From NCBI RefSeq assembly GCF_011682175.1, contig NZ_WHJG01000054.1, forward strand, positions 1 to 41,740: a stretch of DNA of 41,740 nt, in the 5' to 3' direction. A model generated the notes under the pieces. The model searched no databases. It worked only from the letters and a program-made list of their open reading frames with translations, and was not told the origin of the DNA. How positions within the stretch are numbered: the first letter of the stretch is position 1; each line of letters begins with the position of its first letter. Both the position numbers and the translations under genes were made by a program. This DNA is from Massilia frigida (GTDB lineage: Bacteria > Pseudomonadota > Gammaproteobacteria > Burkholderiales > Burkholderiaceae_D). Below are positions 10,822 through 19,889 of the stretch, piece after piece.

Positions 10822-11457
10822 TTACAAGGAGCGCGCGGACCAGATCAACTTGCCGCCCAGCGCGGCCATGACGCCGCCGGCCGCCCGGTCGATCCACGCC
10901 TTGTAACGCAGGTACCAGGCACGCGGGCGCTGCGACGACAGTGCAATGGCCACGACGGCGTACCAGCCCGCCTCGATGACGAACACCACCAGCGCCAGCA
11001 CAAGCGCGAGCATCAACGAAAATGACGGCGGCAGAAAAGCGGTGAACACGCTGGCGTACACAATCGCCGTTTTCGGATTGCTCAGTTGCGTTACCAGCCC
11101 GAGTGAAAACGACTTTCCAAGCTGGCGGCGCTGGCGTGGCGCGTCGTCCTGACCCAGCGCCAGGGGCTGCGCCGCGCCGCGCCAGATCCGGTAGCCGAGA
11201 TAAATCAGGTAAGCGCCGCCAGCCGCCTTGAGCACCATATACAGCCAGGGCACATTGGTGAGAACGACGTGCAGCCCGAGCAAGGCGATTGCAGCGAACA
11301 AGACGCCACCGATGCCCATGCCGGCCGCGGCGGCGATGCCGTCCATGCGCGACGCGGTCACTGCGGTGCGCGCTACCAGGATGAAACTCGGTCCCGGGCT
11401 CATGGCCCCCAGCCCAAGGGCGGTGGCGATACCAGCGATCAGCGTCAGTTCGTTCAC
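10822..11457 (-). CDS. LysE/RhtB-family amino-acid exporter
   Basis: Members of this family are small inner-membrane proteins that export amino acids such as lysine, homoserine or threonine. The 211-residue product has about six hydrophobic segments and the hallmarks of the family. The N-terminal motif GLGAMSPGPSFILVARTA follows the first helix. GAAYLIYLGYRIW appears here as GGAYLIYLGYRIWRG, and the second half carries FSLGLVTQLSNPKTAIVYAS. The substrate cannot be told from sequence. It lies 89 bases downstream of the Gfo/Idh gene on the same strand and may be a separate unit. It ends 24 bases from the recG stop on the opposite strand. Confidence 0.9.
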   Translation of the reverse strand: MNELTLIAGIATALGLGAMSPGPSFILVARTAVTASRMDGIAAAAGMGIGGVLFAAIALLGLHVVLTNVPWLYMVLKAAGGAYLIYLGYRIWRGAAQPLALGQDDAPRQRRQLGKSFSLGLVTQLSNPKTAIVYASVFTAFLPPSFSLMLALVLALVVFVIEAGWYAVVAIALSSQRPRAWYLRYKAWIDRAAGGVMAALGGKLIWSARSL

Positions 11458-11546
11458 AAGCAGTCCTCGGTCCAGTTGAATAGAACGACAATACTAGCAG
11501 CATTATCCCGGCAATCTTAACGATATTTCAATATTGCCCAGTCCGC

Positions 11547-12533
11547 CTATAGGGCGTCGGACGGGTAGCGCAACCCGATCTGCCCGCGAATCGTATCGAG
11601 CACTCCCATCAAATGCAGCGTCTCATCGAGCGGCATGCCCGGACTCTCCAGCAGCCCTTCTTTCAAACAGCGCCCCACTTCCATCGCCTCGTGCACATAC
11701 CCATTGCCCAAATACGGCGTGTCGATCGTGCGCGCACCGTCGGCTGTGGTCACGGTTACCGACTGCGCCCGGTGGAACATGGTATTCATCCGCACCTGCC
11801 CCAGGCTCCCTGACACGGTCAGCTCCGCCGGCGTCCTCGCCCTGAGCGAGCAGCTGCACACCGACATCCCTCCACCTTCGTGCGTCATGGTGAAGCCGGT
11901 CTGGATATCGACCCCGGTCTCTCCCATCAACGCCATGGCCTGCACATCGGCCACCGGCCCAAGCAGCGCAGCCGCAATCGACAGCGGATAAATCCCCAGG
12001 TCGAGCAGCCCGCCGCCACCCAATTCCGGATTATTCAAGCGATGCAAAGGGTCCTGCGTGCCCGCGAACCCGAAATCGGCCGTCACCTGGTGCACCGAAC
12101 CGATTTCGCCGGACGCGATGATGCGCCGCACTTCGGCCAGCGCCGGCATGAACCGGGTCCACATCGCCTCCATCAGGAACAGCTTCTTCTCGCGCGCCAG
12201 CGCCATGATTTTTTCAGCCTCGCGCCGGTTCATGGTAAAAGGCTTTTCACACAGCACGCCCTTGCCGCCGTTGAGGGCCATCACGGCATTCTCGACATGC
12301 ATCGGGTGCGGCGTGCCGATGTAGACAACATCGATATCGCCGGCATCGGCCAGCGCCTGGTACGAGCCATAGCATGCAGTTGCGCCGAATTCGGCGCCGA
12401 ACGCCTGCGCACCTTCCAGGCTGCGCGAGGCCACGCCGGCCAGCACCGCGCCCGGCGTATCGCGCAGCGCCGTCGCAAACGCGCGCGCAATCTTGCCCGT
12501 GCCCAGAATTCCCCAACGAACCGCTTCAGTCAT
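11547..12533 (-). CDS. Gfo/Idh/MocA-family NAD(P)-dependent oxidoreductase
   Basis: This is a 328-residue dehydrogenase of the glucose-fructose oxidoreductase/inositol dehydrogenase family. The N-terminal Rossmann fold reads VRWGILGTGKIARAFATAL with the GxGxxA dinucleotide motif. The conserved GVLCEKPFTMNRREAEK contains the EKP motif whose Lys normally takes part in catalysis. The C-terminal alpha/beta domain includes GLLDLGIYPLSIAAALLG. Such enzymes oxidise or reduce sugars, polyols or related carbonyls; the substrate here is unknown. It begins 9 bases after the DUF3025 gene and is probably co-transcribed with it and pyrC. Confidence 0.92.
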   Translation of the reverse strand: MTEAVRWGILGTGKIARAFATALRDTPGAVLAGVASRSLEGAQAFGAEFGATACYGSYQALADAGDIDVVYIGTPHPMHVENAVMALNGGKGVLCEKPFTMNRREAEKIMALAREKKLFLMEAMWTRFMPALAEVRRIIASGEIGSVHQVTADFGFAGTQDPLHRLNNPELGGGGLLDLGIYPLSIAAALLGPVADVQAMALMGETGVDIQTGFTMTHEGGGMSVCSCSLRARTPAELTVSGSLGQVRMNTMFHRAQSVTVTTADGARTIDTPYLGNGYVHEAMEVGRCLKEGLLESPGMPLDETLHLMGVLDTIRGQIGLRYPSDAL

Positions 12534-12542
12534 GTGTTCTCC

Positions 12543-13334
12543 TCAAACAGCCCGCTTGGGCCGGAATACCGTAGTGTCGGCGTAAAACGCGTGCTCCTGC
12601 CCTTCCCACCAGCCCGGCACGCCGAGCACCGGCAAAGGGGTGAAGCAGGCGGTGCTCAATCCTTCGGCTGCCAGTTCGGCCGCCACCTGGCGGTCGATCC
12701 ACGCGCGCCGGGCGTCGTGCGCGAGCGCGAAGTAATCGTCGCCGGCCACCACCACGCGGGTATGCGCGGTGATCGCCTTGCGCGGGGCGACCAGCTTTTC
12801 CATCAGCGCGTGGCCGAACAACCAGACCTCGGCGTCGACGCCGAAGGCAGCGCGCCGTTCGTATAGTGCCTCAATCCAGCAGTGCGCGCGCAGCGCGGCC
12901 ACGAGCTGCTCGCCCGGCAGGCCGGCACGCACCACCAGCAGCGCCGAGTTTTCATCAAAAATCGTGGCGCCATCACGCGCCGCGCCACGCGACTTGCCCA
13001 CGCCAGCCAGCGCGATCTGCGCCGCCTGCAAGGCGTTCAATTGCTGCTTGATGCGCGGGAAGGTGAGCCACACGAGGCCATTGAAAAAGTCGTGCAGGTT
13101 GTCGCGCGTGGGCACGCAGCCGGTGGCGCCGATGAATTCTTCGTAGGCGCGCCCTTCCGGCAAGTCTGCCTGCGGCACGAAGCGCAGCGGCAGGCCGCGC
13201 TGGTTGACCAGCGCCAGCGGCGCGGCGGCCGCATTGAGGGCGTCGGCCACGCAGCTTTCGTCGATGTCGAGCCGCGCGAAGGCGGGGCGCACCGCGTCGT
13301 ACCACGGCCGCGCCCAGTCAATCTGCGACAGCAT
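12543..13334 (-). CDS. DUF3025 family protein
   Basis: This 263-residue protein has no recognised catalytic motif. It matches the DUF3025 pattern: an N-terminal IDWARPWYDAVRPAF segment, PLRFVPQADLPEGRAYEEFI, and the most conserved part DNLHDFFNGLVWLTFPRIK, which is followed by LNALQAAQI. No signal peptide or membrane segment is seen, so it is probably cytoplasmic. It starts three bases after the pyrC stop and ends nine bases before the oxidoreductase, which indicates translational coupling. I know the gene as a frequent companion of pyrC in betaproteobacteria, but its role is unknown. Confidence 0.85.
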   Translation of the reverse strand: MLSQIDWARPWYDAVRPAFARLDIDESCVADALNAAAAPLALVNQRGLPLRFVPQADLPEGRAYEEFIGATGCVPTRDNLHDFFNGLVWLTFPRIKQQLNALQAAQIALAGVGKSRGAARDGATIFDENSALLVVRAGLPGEQLVAALRAHCWIEALYERRAAFGVDAEVWLFGHALMEKLVAPRKAITAHTRVVVAGDDYFALAHDARRAWIDRQVAAELAAEGLSTACFTPLPVLGVPGWWEGQEHAFYADTTVFRPKRAV

Positions 13335-13337
13335 CGC

Positions 13338-14387
13338 TTACAGCAGTTTCCAGTTAATCTGCTCGCCGCCGTTGAGCGGGACCAGGCTGCTGTCGGCCAT
13401 CGGCACGGTTTGCGGCAGGGTCCAGGCTTCGCGCTTGAGCGTGACTTGCTCGGTATTGCGCGGCAGTTCGTAGAAGTCGGGACCGTGGAAGCTGGCGAAG
13501 GCTTCGAGCTTGTCGAGCGCACCGGCGCGCTCGAACGCTTCGGTGTACATCTCCATCGCGTGCAGTGCGGTGTAGCAGCCGGCGCAGCCGCACGAGGTTT
13601 CCTTGGCGCCCACCGCGTGCGGGGCCGAGTCGGTGCCGAGGAAGAAGCGCTCGTCGCCGCTGGTGGCGGCCGTCATCAGCGCCAGGCGGTGTTCTTCGCG
13701 CTTGAGCACCGGCAGGCAGTAGTAATGGGGACGAATGCCGCCCTTGAAGATCTCGTTGCGGTTGTACAGCAGGTGATGCGCGGTGATGGTGGCGGCGATC
13801 GGGCCGTCGGCTTCGGCCACGTACTGGGCCGCATCCTTGGTGGTGATGTGCTCGAACACGATTTTGAGCTCGGGCATGTCGCGCCGCAGCGGGCGCATGA
13901 CGCGCTCGATGAAGACTGCCTCCCGGTCGAACAGGTCGATGTCCTGGTCGGTCACTTCGCCGTGCACCAGGAAGGGCATGCCGACTTCCTGCATCACTTC
14001 CAGCGTCTTGTAGCAGCGCGCCAGGTCGGTCACGCCGGCGTCGGAATTGGTGGTGGCGCCGGCCGGGTACAGCTTGACGGCGTGGACAAAGCCGCTGTCC
14101 TGGGCGCGCCGGATTTCGTCCGGGTCGGTGTTGTCGGTCAGGTAGAGCGTCATCAGCGGCTCGAAGCGCATGCCGGCCGGCAGCGCGGCCAGGATGCGCT
14201 CGCGGTAGGCTTGCGCCATGGCCGTGGTGGTGACCGGCGGCTTCAGGTTGGGCATGACGATGGCGCGGGCGAACTGGCGCGCGCTGTGCGGCAGCACGCT
14301 GGCCAGCGCGGCGCCGTCGCGCAGGTGCAAATGCCAGTCGTCGGGACGGGTGATGGTCAGGCTCTGGAGGGTATCGATGGTGGACAT
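13338..14387 (-). CDS. pyrC: Dihydroorotase (class II, PyrC)
   Basis: PyrC cyclises carbamoyl-aspartate to dihydroorotate in de novo pyrimidine synthesis. The start is set at ATG 14387 ([20 protein letters not shown]). The longer open frame upstream overlaps the toxin-antitoxin promoter on the other strand and looks non-coding. The product has 349 residues. Zinc and catalytic motifs of the short, E. coli-like class are all present: [10 protein letters not shown] (HxH), [22 protein letters not shown] with the lysine that is carboxylated, and [11 protein letters not shown]. The remaining motifs are [23 protein letters not shown] and [11 protein letters not shown]. It is the first gene of the pyrC-DUF3025-oxidoreductase unit. 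Confidence 0.97.
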   Translation of the reverse strand: MSTIDTLQSLTITRPDDWHLHLRDGAALASVLPHSARQFARAIVMPNLKPPVTTTAMAQAYRERILAALPAGMRFEPLMTLYLTDNTDPDEIRRAQDSGFVHAVKLYPAGATTNSDAGVTDLARCYKTLEVMQEVGMPFLVHGEVTDQDIDLFDREAVFIERVMRPLRRDMPELKIVFEHITTKDAAQYVAEADGPIAATITAHHLLYNRNEIFKGGIRPHYYCLPVLKREEHRLALMTAATSGDERFFLGTDSAPHAVGAKETSCGCAGCYTALHAMEMYTEAFERAGALDKLEAFASFHGPDFYELPRNTEQVTLKREAWTLPQTVPMADSSLVPLNGGEQINWKLL

Positions 14388-14485
14388 GGCGGCTTTCGGA
14401 GAACGAATGCGGTATTTTAACCTCCGCAGGCATCCCATCGCTCGTGCTTCGTCCAAGAAACCTGACGCAGGTTTGCACAAGCTGC

Positions 14486-14533
14486 TTGCATCCGCTTCGG
14501 GGGCTTGAGATACTGCGTTGCAAATGCAACGCA
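14486..14533 (+). promoter_or_regulatory. Promoter and overlapping operator of the ParD/ParE-type pair
   Basis: TTGCAT (14486-14491), a 17-base spacer and GATACT (14509-14514) make a good sigma-70 promoter. A perfect 8-bp inverted repeat, TGCGTTGC-AAAT-GCAACGCA (14514-14533), begins on the last base of the -10 and covers the expected start of transcription. This is a typical position for autoregulation by a ribbon-helix-helix antitoxin. Promoter and operator are read from sequence; the autoregulation is inferred. Confidence 0.7.
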
Positions 14534-14544
14534 TGGAGCCCATT

Positions 14545-14817
14545 GTGAAAACTGCCAACTTCCCATCCCTCCGAGTCTCACCCGAATTGCGCGAAGCCGC
14601 CGAAAGCGTACTGGAAAGCGGCGAATCCCTGTCCAGCTTTGTCGCGGAATCGGTGACGTTGCAGATTCGGCAGCGCCGCGCACAACGCGACTTTATCGAA
14701 CGCGGTCTCGCCTCGCGCGATGCGGCCCTGGAAAGCGGCGAGTATTACAGCGCCGACGATGTGCTGCGCGAACTCGATGACGTCATTGCGGAAGCAGAGG
14801 CCCGGGTGGAAAAATGA
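14545..14817 (+). CDS. ParD-like antitoxin (ribbon-helix-helix type)
   Basis: The 90-residue product reads [20 protein letters not shown] and continues with a short helical region rich in Glu and Arg, ending in [13 protein letters not shown]. The N-terminus fits a ribbon-helix-helix strand and helix. The middle segment ([30 protein letters not shown]) and the acidic C-terminal tail match small antitoxins that pair with ParE toxins. I choose GTG 14545 because GGAG lies six bases upstream and relatives start with a KTA-type sequence. In-frame alternatives are ATG 14533 and ATG 14524, but both lie in the operator, with almost no leader. It overlaps the toxin gene by four bases (ATGA). Confidence 0.85.
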   Translation: MKTANFPSLRVSPELREAAESVLESGESLSSFVAESVTLQIRQRRAQRDFIERGLASRDAALESGEYYSADDVLRELDDVIAEAEARVEK

Positions 14818-15113
14818 GTTTTCGCGTCAGGTATACAAAAGAAGCGCGGGCCGACTTGCGTCGCCTGTATGCCTACCTGGCCGCCAAAGACCTTGGCGCG
14901 GCCAGGCGGGCGCGTACGATCATTGCCAAAGCCATGCCGCTACTGGAGGAATTTCCCTTCACCTGCAGAAAAGCGGCTGCCGACTCGCCCCGTCTCAGGG
15001 AGTTGCTGATCGATTTCGGCGGCGCCGGGTATGTCGCCTTGTTCGAGATAGAGGACGCACACACCGTCACCATCCTCGCGGTGCGGCACCAGCGCGAAGA
15101 CGACTTCCTGTAA
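14814..15113 (+). CDS. ParE/RelE-superfamily toxin
   Basis: The 99-residue protein begins [22 protein letters not shown], the typical first strand and helix pair of ParE toxins. It contains RARTIIAKAMPLLEEFP, the LRELLIDFGGAGYVALFEI strand region and a C-terminal VTILAVRHQREDDF, where the VxILAVRHqre motif closes the fold. ParE toxins inhibit DNA gyrase and RelE relatives cleave mRNA; sequence alone does not decide between them, though the ending favours ParE. It is translationally coupled to the antitoxin by an ATGA overlap. The pair is probably a chromosomal type II toxin-antitoxin module inserted between housekeeping genes. Confidence 0.88.
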   Translation: MSFRVRYTKEARADLRRLYAYLAAKDLGAARRARTIIAKAMPLLEEFPFTCRKAAADSPRLRELLIDFGGAGYVALFEIEDAHTVTILAVRHQREDDFL

Positions 15114-15136
15114 CGGCGCCGGGCGCGCCACCGCGC

Positions 15137-15862
<726 letters not shown>

Positions 15863-15898
15863 GTTGTTTTCGTCTGTTCTAACAGGGGACGTACGAGC

Positions 15899-15927
15899 TT
15901 GACAGCACCTGCGCCCCCTAGGATACT
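15899..15927 (+). promoter_or_regulatory. Strong sigma-70 promoter for the symporter gene
   Basis: A consensus -35, TTGACA (15899-15904), a 17-base spacer and a -10 GATACT (15922-15927) lie about 140 bases before the symporter ATG. The implied leader is about 135 bases. No riboswitch fold is recognised in it. Confidence 0.7.
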
Positions 15928-16068
15928 GCGGAACTTGCCAAGAAAATCATCACATTACTGGCTGGTTCGCTCACAAAATACCGCTATTTTGCCCGAGAAC
16001 GCAGGGAGACCGGCTTTCAACTGCTCACTGACGCCGCCGAATCGACTCAAATACAGGACGCACAGCCC

Positions 16069-17328
16069 ATGAACCAGAAAAACCGCCTTACCCTCTACAT
16101 CCTGCTGGCACTCGTGCTTGGGGTGGTGGCAGGCTATGTCATCAACGTCTCCATGGCCAACCCGGCCTCCTTTGCCGAATACATGTCGCTGGTGACCACG
16201 CTGTTCCTGCGCCTGATCAAGATGATCATCGCACCGCTGGTGTTCTCGACCCTGGTGGTCGGCATCGCCAAGATGGGCGACGCCAAGGAAGTCGGCCGCA
16301 TTGGAGCCAAGGCGCTGGGCTGGTTCGTGATCGCCTCGGTCATGTCGCTCTCGCTCGGCCTGATCCTGGTCAACCTGTTCCGCCCGGGCGACGCCATGGT
16401 GGCCCACCTGCCGGCGGCAGGCGCGGTGTCGGGCATCGCCACCAGCAGCCTGACGCTCAAGGAATTCGTCACCCATCTGGTGCCGTCGTCGATCGTGGAC
16501 GGCATGGCCAAGAATGAAATCCTGCAGATCGTGATCTTCTCGCTGTTCTTCGGCACCGCGGCGGCGGCGGTCGGCGCGCGCGCCAACCCGATGATCGAAG
16601 CCATCGACGGCGTCGCTCACGTCATGCTCAAGGTGACCGGCTATGTGATGAACCTGGCGCCGATCGCGGTATTTGCGGCGGTTTCCGGCATTATCGCCAA
16701 GAGCGGCATCGGCATCCTCTCCACCTACGGCATTTTCATGGGCGAGTTCTACATCGCCATCGCCGTGCTGTGGGTGGCGCTGACGATTGCCGGTTTCCTG
16801 TTCCTGGGCCCGCGCGTGTTTGCGCTGCTGCGCGAAGTGCGCGAGCCGACCATCCTGGCGTTTTCCACCGCGTCGTCGGAAGCGGCTTTTCCGAAGACTC
16901 TGGAAGGCCTGGAGCGCTTCGGTGTGCGCAACCGCATCGCCGCTTTCGTGCTGCCGATCGGTTACTCGTTCAATCTCGATGGCTCGATGATGTACTGCAC
17001 CTTCGCGACCGTGTTCATCGCCCAGGCCTACGGCATCGAAATGTCGCTCTCGACCCAGCTGACCATGATGCTGGTGCTGATGCTCACGTCCAAGGGCATG
17101 GCCGGCGTGCCGCGCGCCTCGCTGGTGGTGATTGCCGCCACCCTGGGCCAGTTCAACATTCCTGAAGCGGGCTTGCTGCTGTTGCTCGGTATCGACCACT
17201 TCCTCGACATGGCGCGTTCGGCCACCAACGTGATCGGCAACGCCATCGCCACTGCGGTCGTGGCCAAGTGGGAGGGCGAATTGAGCGACCCGAGTGCGGT
17301 CGATCCGGCCACCGCGCCGCTCACGTAA
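16069..17328 (+). CDS. Dicarboxylate/amino-acid:cation symporter (DAACS family)
   Basis: This 419-residue inner-membrane carrier belongs to the GltP/DctA family, which takes up glutamate, aspartate or C4-dicarboxylates with protons or sodium. It shows eight hydrophobic helices and both re-entrant hairpins. HP1 carries the Ser-rich tip as AFSTASSEAAFPKTL, TM7 has FNLDGSMMY (the NMDGT equivalent), and HP2 has SKGMAGVPRAS. TM8 has GIDHFLDMARSATNVIGN, with the Asp and Arg positions that in GltPh contact substrate amino and carboxylate groups. Keeping both suggests an acidic amino acid may be accepted, though this is inference. It is transcribed from a near-consensus promoter and followed by a strong terminator. 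Confidence 0.92.
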   Translation: MNQKNRLTLYILLALVLGVVAGYVINVSMANPASFAEYMSLVTTLFLRLIKMIIAPLVFSTLVVGIAKMGDAKEVGRIGAKALGWFVIASVMSLSLGLILVNLFRPGDAMVAHLPAAGAVSGIATSSLTLKEFVTHLVPSSIVDGMAKNEILQIVIFSLFFGTAAAAVGARANPMIEAIDGVAHVMLKVTGYVMNLAPIAVFAAVSGIIAKSGIGILSTYGIFMGEFYIAIAVLWVALTIAGFLFLGPRVFALLREVREPTILAFSTASSEAAFPKTLEGLERFGVRNRIAAFVLPIGYSFNLDGSMMYCTFATVFIAQAYGIEMSLSTQLTMMLVLMLTSKGMAGVPRASLVVIAATLGQFNIPEAGLLLLLGIDHFLDMARSATNVIGNAIATAVVAKWEGELSDPSAVDPATAPLT

Positions 17329-17346
17329 AGTCGTTCACGCTTGCCG

Positions 17347-17383
17347 GGGCGGAAAAGCACAGCTTTTCCGCCCTTTGTCTTTT
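17347..17383 (+). terminator. Intrinsic terminator after the symporter gene
   Basis: A perfect 12-bp stem (GGGCGGAAAAGC / GCTTTTCCGCCC) with a 3-base loop is followed by TTTGTCTTTT. It begins about 18 bases after the symporter stop. Confidence 0.85.
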
Positions 17384-17454
17384 GGCCGGTGCGTACTTGC
17401 GCCGAGCGATTTCGTGTATGCTCTTTTGCCATTATTGCTTCCGGGAGAACCGCC

Positions 17455-18738
17455 TTGCATAAACTGTCCGCCATCGGTATTTTGCTCGCTTGCGGTAGTG
17501 CGCAAGCGGCCACCCAGACCGTCGATTGCGGGCGCCTGCTCGATGTGAAGAGCGGCGCCTGGCGCGACAAGGTGAGCATCGTGATCGAGGATGGCGCAAT
17601 CACGTCGGTCGGCCCGATGAGCGCGGGACCCGGCCACATCGACCTGTCGGCCCATTCCTGCCTGCCCGGCCTGATCGACATGCATGTGCACCTGAGCGGC
17701 GAATCGCGCAAGCAGGCCGACGCCCTGCGCGACACCATCAGCCTCAATCCTGCCGACCATGCCTACCGCTCCGTCGCCTATGCCGAGCGTACCCTGAAAG
17801 CCGGTTTTACCACGGTGCGCGACTTGGGTGCCGACGATGGCGTGAACGTCGCGCTCAAGCGCGCCATTGCGGCCGGCAGCATTCCCGGCCCGCGCATGTT
17901 CACGGCGGGGAAATCGATCGCCACCACCGGCGGGCACGCCGACCCGACCAATAACTATTCGCAGCGCTTCAGTCGTGCGCTTGGCACGCCAGGCCCCAAC
18001 GAAGGCGTGGTCAATAGCGCAGACGACGCGCGCGCAGCGGTGCGCGCGCGCTACAAGGAAGGGGCGGACCTGATCAAGGTCACCGCCACCGGTGGCGTAT
18101 TGAGCCAGGCCCGCAACGGCCAGAATCCCCAGTACACCGAGGATGAATTGCGCGCCATCGTCAACACCGCCAAGGACTACGGCTTTCGCGTGGCAGCCCA
18201 CGCGCACGGCACCGATGGCATCAAGCGCGCGTTGCGCGCCGGGGTCGATTCGATCGAGCATGGCACCCTGATGGACGACGAGGCCATCGCCCTGTTCAAG
18301 AAGCATGGCGCCTGGTTCGTGCCCACCATGTCGGCCGGCCGCTACGTGGCCGACAAGTCCAAAGACCCGGATTATTATTCGCCGCTGGTGCGCCCCAAGG
18401 CGGCGGCCATCGGCCCGCAGATCCAGGCCACCTTCGCGCGCGCCTACAAGGCCGGCGTGAAAATCGCCTTCGGTACCGACGCCGGGGTGTTCCCGCACGG
18501 TGACAATGCCAAGGAGTTCGCCTACATGGTCGAAGCGGGCATGCCGCCGCTCGAAGCGATCCGTTCGGCCACCCTCAATGCCGCCGCCCTGCTCGACCAG
18601 GGCACGCGCCTGGGTTCCGTGGAGCCGGGCTACGCGGCCGACATCATCGCCGTCACGGGCGACCCGCTGCGCGACATCGCGCTCATGCAGCAGGTGCGCT
18701 TTGTGATGAAGGATGGCGTCGTCTACAAACAACCATAA
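17455..18738 (+). CDS. Secreted metal-dependent amidohydrolase (imidazolonepropionase/prolidase-like)
   Basis: This amidohydrolase-superfamily enzyme has a signal peptide. Metal-binding motifs are present: [13 protein letters not shown] (HxH), [10 protein letters not shown] with the Lys that is often carboxylated, [26 protein letters not shown] and [15 protein letters not shown]. Relatives include periplasmic Xaa-Pro dipeptidases and other imidazolonepropionase-related hydrolases; the substrate is not determinable. I choose TTG at 17455 because GGGAGA lies six to seven bases upstream. It yields a fitting signal peptide ([17 protein letters not shown], cut before ATQ) and 427 residues. Upstream codons in this frame cover the preceding terminator. 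The asparaginase gene follows after 31 bases and may share the transcript. Confidence 0.85.
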   Translation: MHKLSAIGILLACGSAQAATQTVDCGRLLDVKSGAWRDKVSIVIEDGAITSVGPMSAGPGHIDLSAHSCLPGLIDMHVHLSGESRKQADALRDTISLNPADHAYRSVAYAERTLKAGFTTVRDLGADDGVNVALKRAIAAGSIPGPRMFTAGKSIATTGGHADPTNNYSQRFSRALGTPGPNEGVVNSADDARAAVRARYKEGADLIKVTATGGVLSQARNGQNPQYTEDELRAIVNTAKDYGFRVAAHAHGTDGIKRALRAGVDSIEHGTLMDDEAIALFKKHGAWFVPTMSAGRYVADKSKDPDYYSPLVRPKAAAIGPQIQATFARAYKAGVKIAFGTDAGVFPHGDNAKEFAYMVEAGMPPLEAIRSATLNAAALLDQGTRLGSVEPGYAADIIAVTGDPLRDIALMQQVRFVMKDGVVYKQP

Positions 18739-18769
18739 CGCACCCGTTTACGTACCCCAAGGAGAACCC

Positions 18770-19855
18770 ATGCTGTACCAAAAAACCACGCAATCGATGA
18801 TTGCCCTCTTCGCCCTGCTGGTGGCGGTGACGGGCGCCGTACAGGCCGAAAGCGCCGCGCCGAAGCTGGCCAACGTGACCATCCTGGCCACCGGCGGCAC
18901 CATCGCCGGCACCGGCGCGAGCAGCACCACCACGGTCGGCTATACCGCCGCCACGGTGGGCGTGCAAAACCTGATCAAGGCGGTGCCGGAACTGGCCAAG
19001 GTGGCCAATGTCACCGGCGAGCAGGTATTCCAGATCGCTAGCGAGAACATGAGCAACGAGCATTGGCTCACGCTGGCCAAGCGGGTCAATGTGCTGCTGG
19101 CCCAGAACAATGTCGATGGCGTCGTCATCACCCATGGCACCGACACGCTGGAAGAAACCGCGTACTTCCTGAACCTGGTGGTCAAGAGCCGCAAGCCGGT
19201 GGTGCTGGTCGGCGCAATGCGCCCGTCGACCGCGCTGTCGGCCGATGGTCCGATCAACCTGTATAACTCGGTGCTGCTCGCTGCGAGCCCGGACGCCGTC
19301 GGCAAGGGCGTGCTGGTGGCGATGAACGACCAGATCCAGTCCGCGCGCGATATCACCAAGGTCAATACCTCGACCCTGGACAGCTTCCGCACCCCTGAAC
19401 TGGGCTTGCTCGGATATATCCAGGGCAGCAAACCCTTCTTCTATCGCCAGTCGGTGCGCAAGCACACCACCGAGACCGAGTTCGATATCGGCGCGCTGCA
19501 ATCGCTGCCGCAGGTCGACATTGTGTACGGCTACGCGAACATGAATCCGGTAGCGCTGGACGCCTTCATGACGGCCGGCGCGAAGGGCATCATCCACGCC
19601 GGCGTGGGCGATGGCAGCCTGGCCAGCAAAGTGGTGCCGTCGTTGAAGGCGGCGCGTGCCAAGGGCGCGGTCATCGTGCGCTCCAGCCGCGTGGGACAGG
19701 GGATTTTGGCGCGCAACGGCGAAGCCAATGACGATGAACTGGACTTCGTGGCGGCCGATACCCTGAATCCGCAAAAGGCGCGCATCCTGCTGATGCTGGC
19801 GCTGACCAAGACCAGCAACACCAAGGAAATCCAGCGCATGTTCTACACGTACTAA
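18770..19855 (+). CDS. ansB: Periplasmic L-asparaginase, type II (asparaginase/glutaminase)
   Basis: The enzyme hydrolyses asparagine, and often glutamine, to the acidic amino acid and ammonia. The 361-residue precursor has a signal peptide (SMIALFALLVAVTGAVQA, cut near residue 25). Both catalytic triad regions are present: ILATGGTIAGTGAS with the nucleophilic Thr, and VVITHGTDTLEETAYFL with the second Thr and Asp. Also conserved are GAMRPSTALSADGPINLYN and the C-terminal ARILLMLALTKT. The start ATG 18770 has AAGGAG at a good distance. Together with the symporter upstream it could convert periplasmic asparagine to aspartate for uptake, which is an inference from proximity. Confidence 0.95.
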   Translation: MLYQKTTQSMIALFALLVAVTGAVQAESAAPKLANVTILATGGTIAGTGASSTTTVGYTAATVGVQNLIKAVPELAKVANVTGEQVFQIASENMSNEHWLTLAKRVNVLLAQNNVDGVVITHGTDTLEETAYFLNLVVKSRKPVVLVGAMRPSTALSADGPINLYNSVLLAASPDAVGKGVLVAMNDQIQSARDITKVNTSTLDSFRTPELGLLGYIQGSKPFFYRQSVRKHTTETEFDIGALQSLPQVDIVYGYANMNPVALDAFMTAGAKGIIHAGVGDGSLASKVVPSLKAARAKGAVIVRSSRVGQGILARNGEANDDELDFVAADTLNPQKARILLMLALTKTSNTKEIQRMFYTY

Positions 19856-19864
19856 CTGCTTCAA

Positions 19865-19887
19865 GGGTGGGCACAGCGTGCCCACCC
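19865..19887. terminator. Bidirectional hairpin between ansB and the ABC exporter gene
   Basis: A perfect 10-bp stem, GGGTGGGCAC / GTGCCCACCC, with a 3-base loop lies between two converging stop codons. Neither side has a long T-run, so its strength is uncertain. Confidence 0.5.
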
Positions 19888-19889
19888 GC

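Noticed and set aside
16069-16080. A riboswitch in the 135-base leader of the symporter gene
   Set aside because: No conserved riboswitch core or terminator/antiterminator pair was recognised by eye in 15934-16068.
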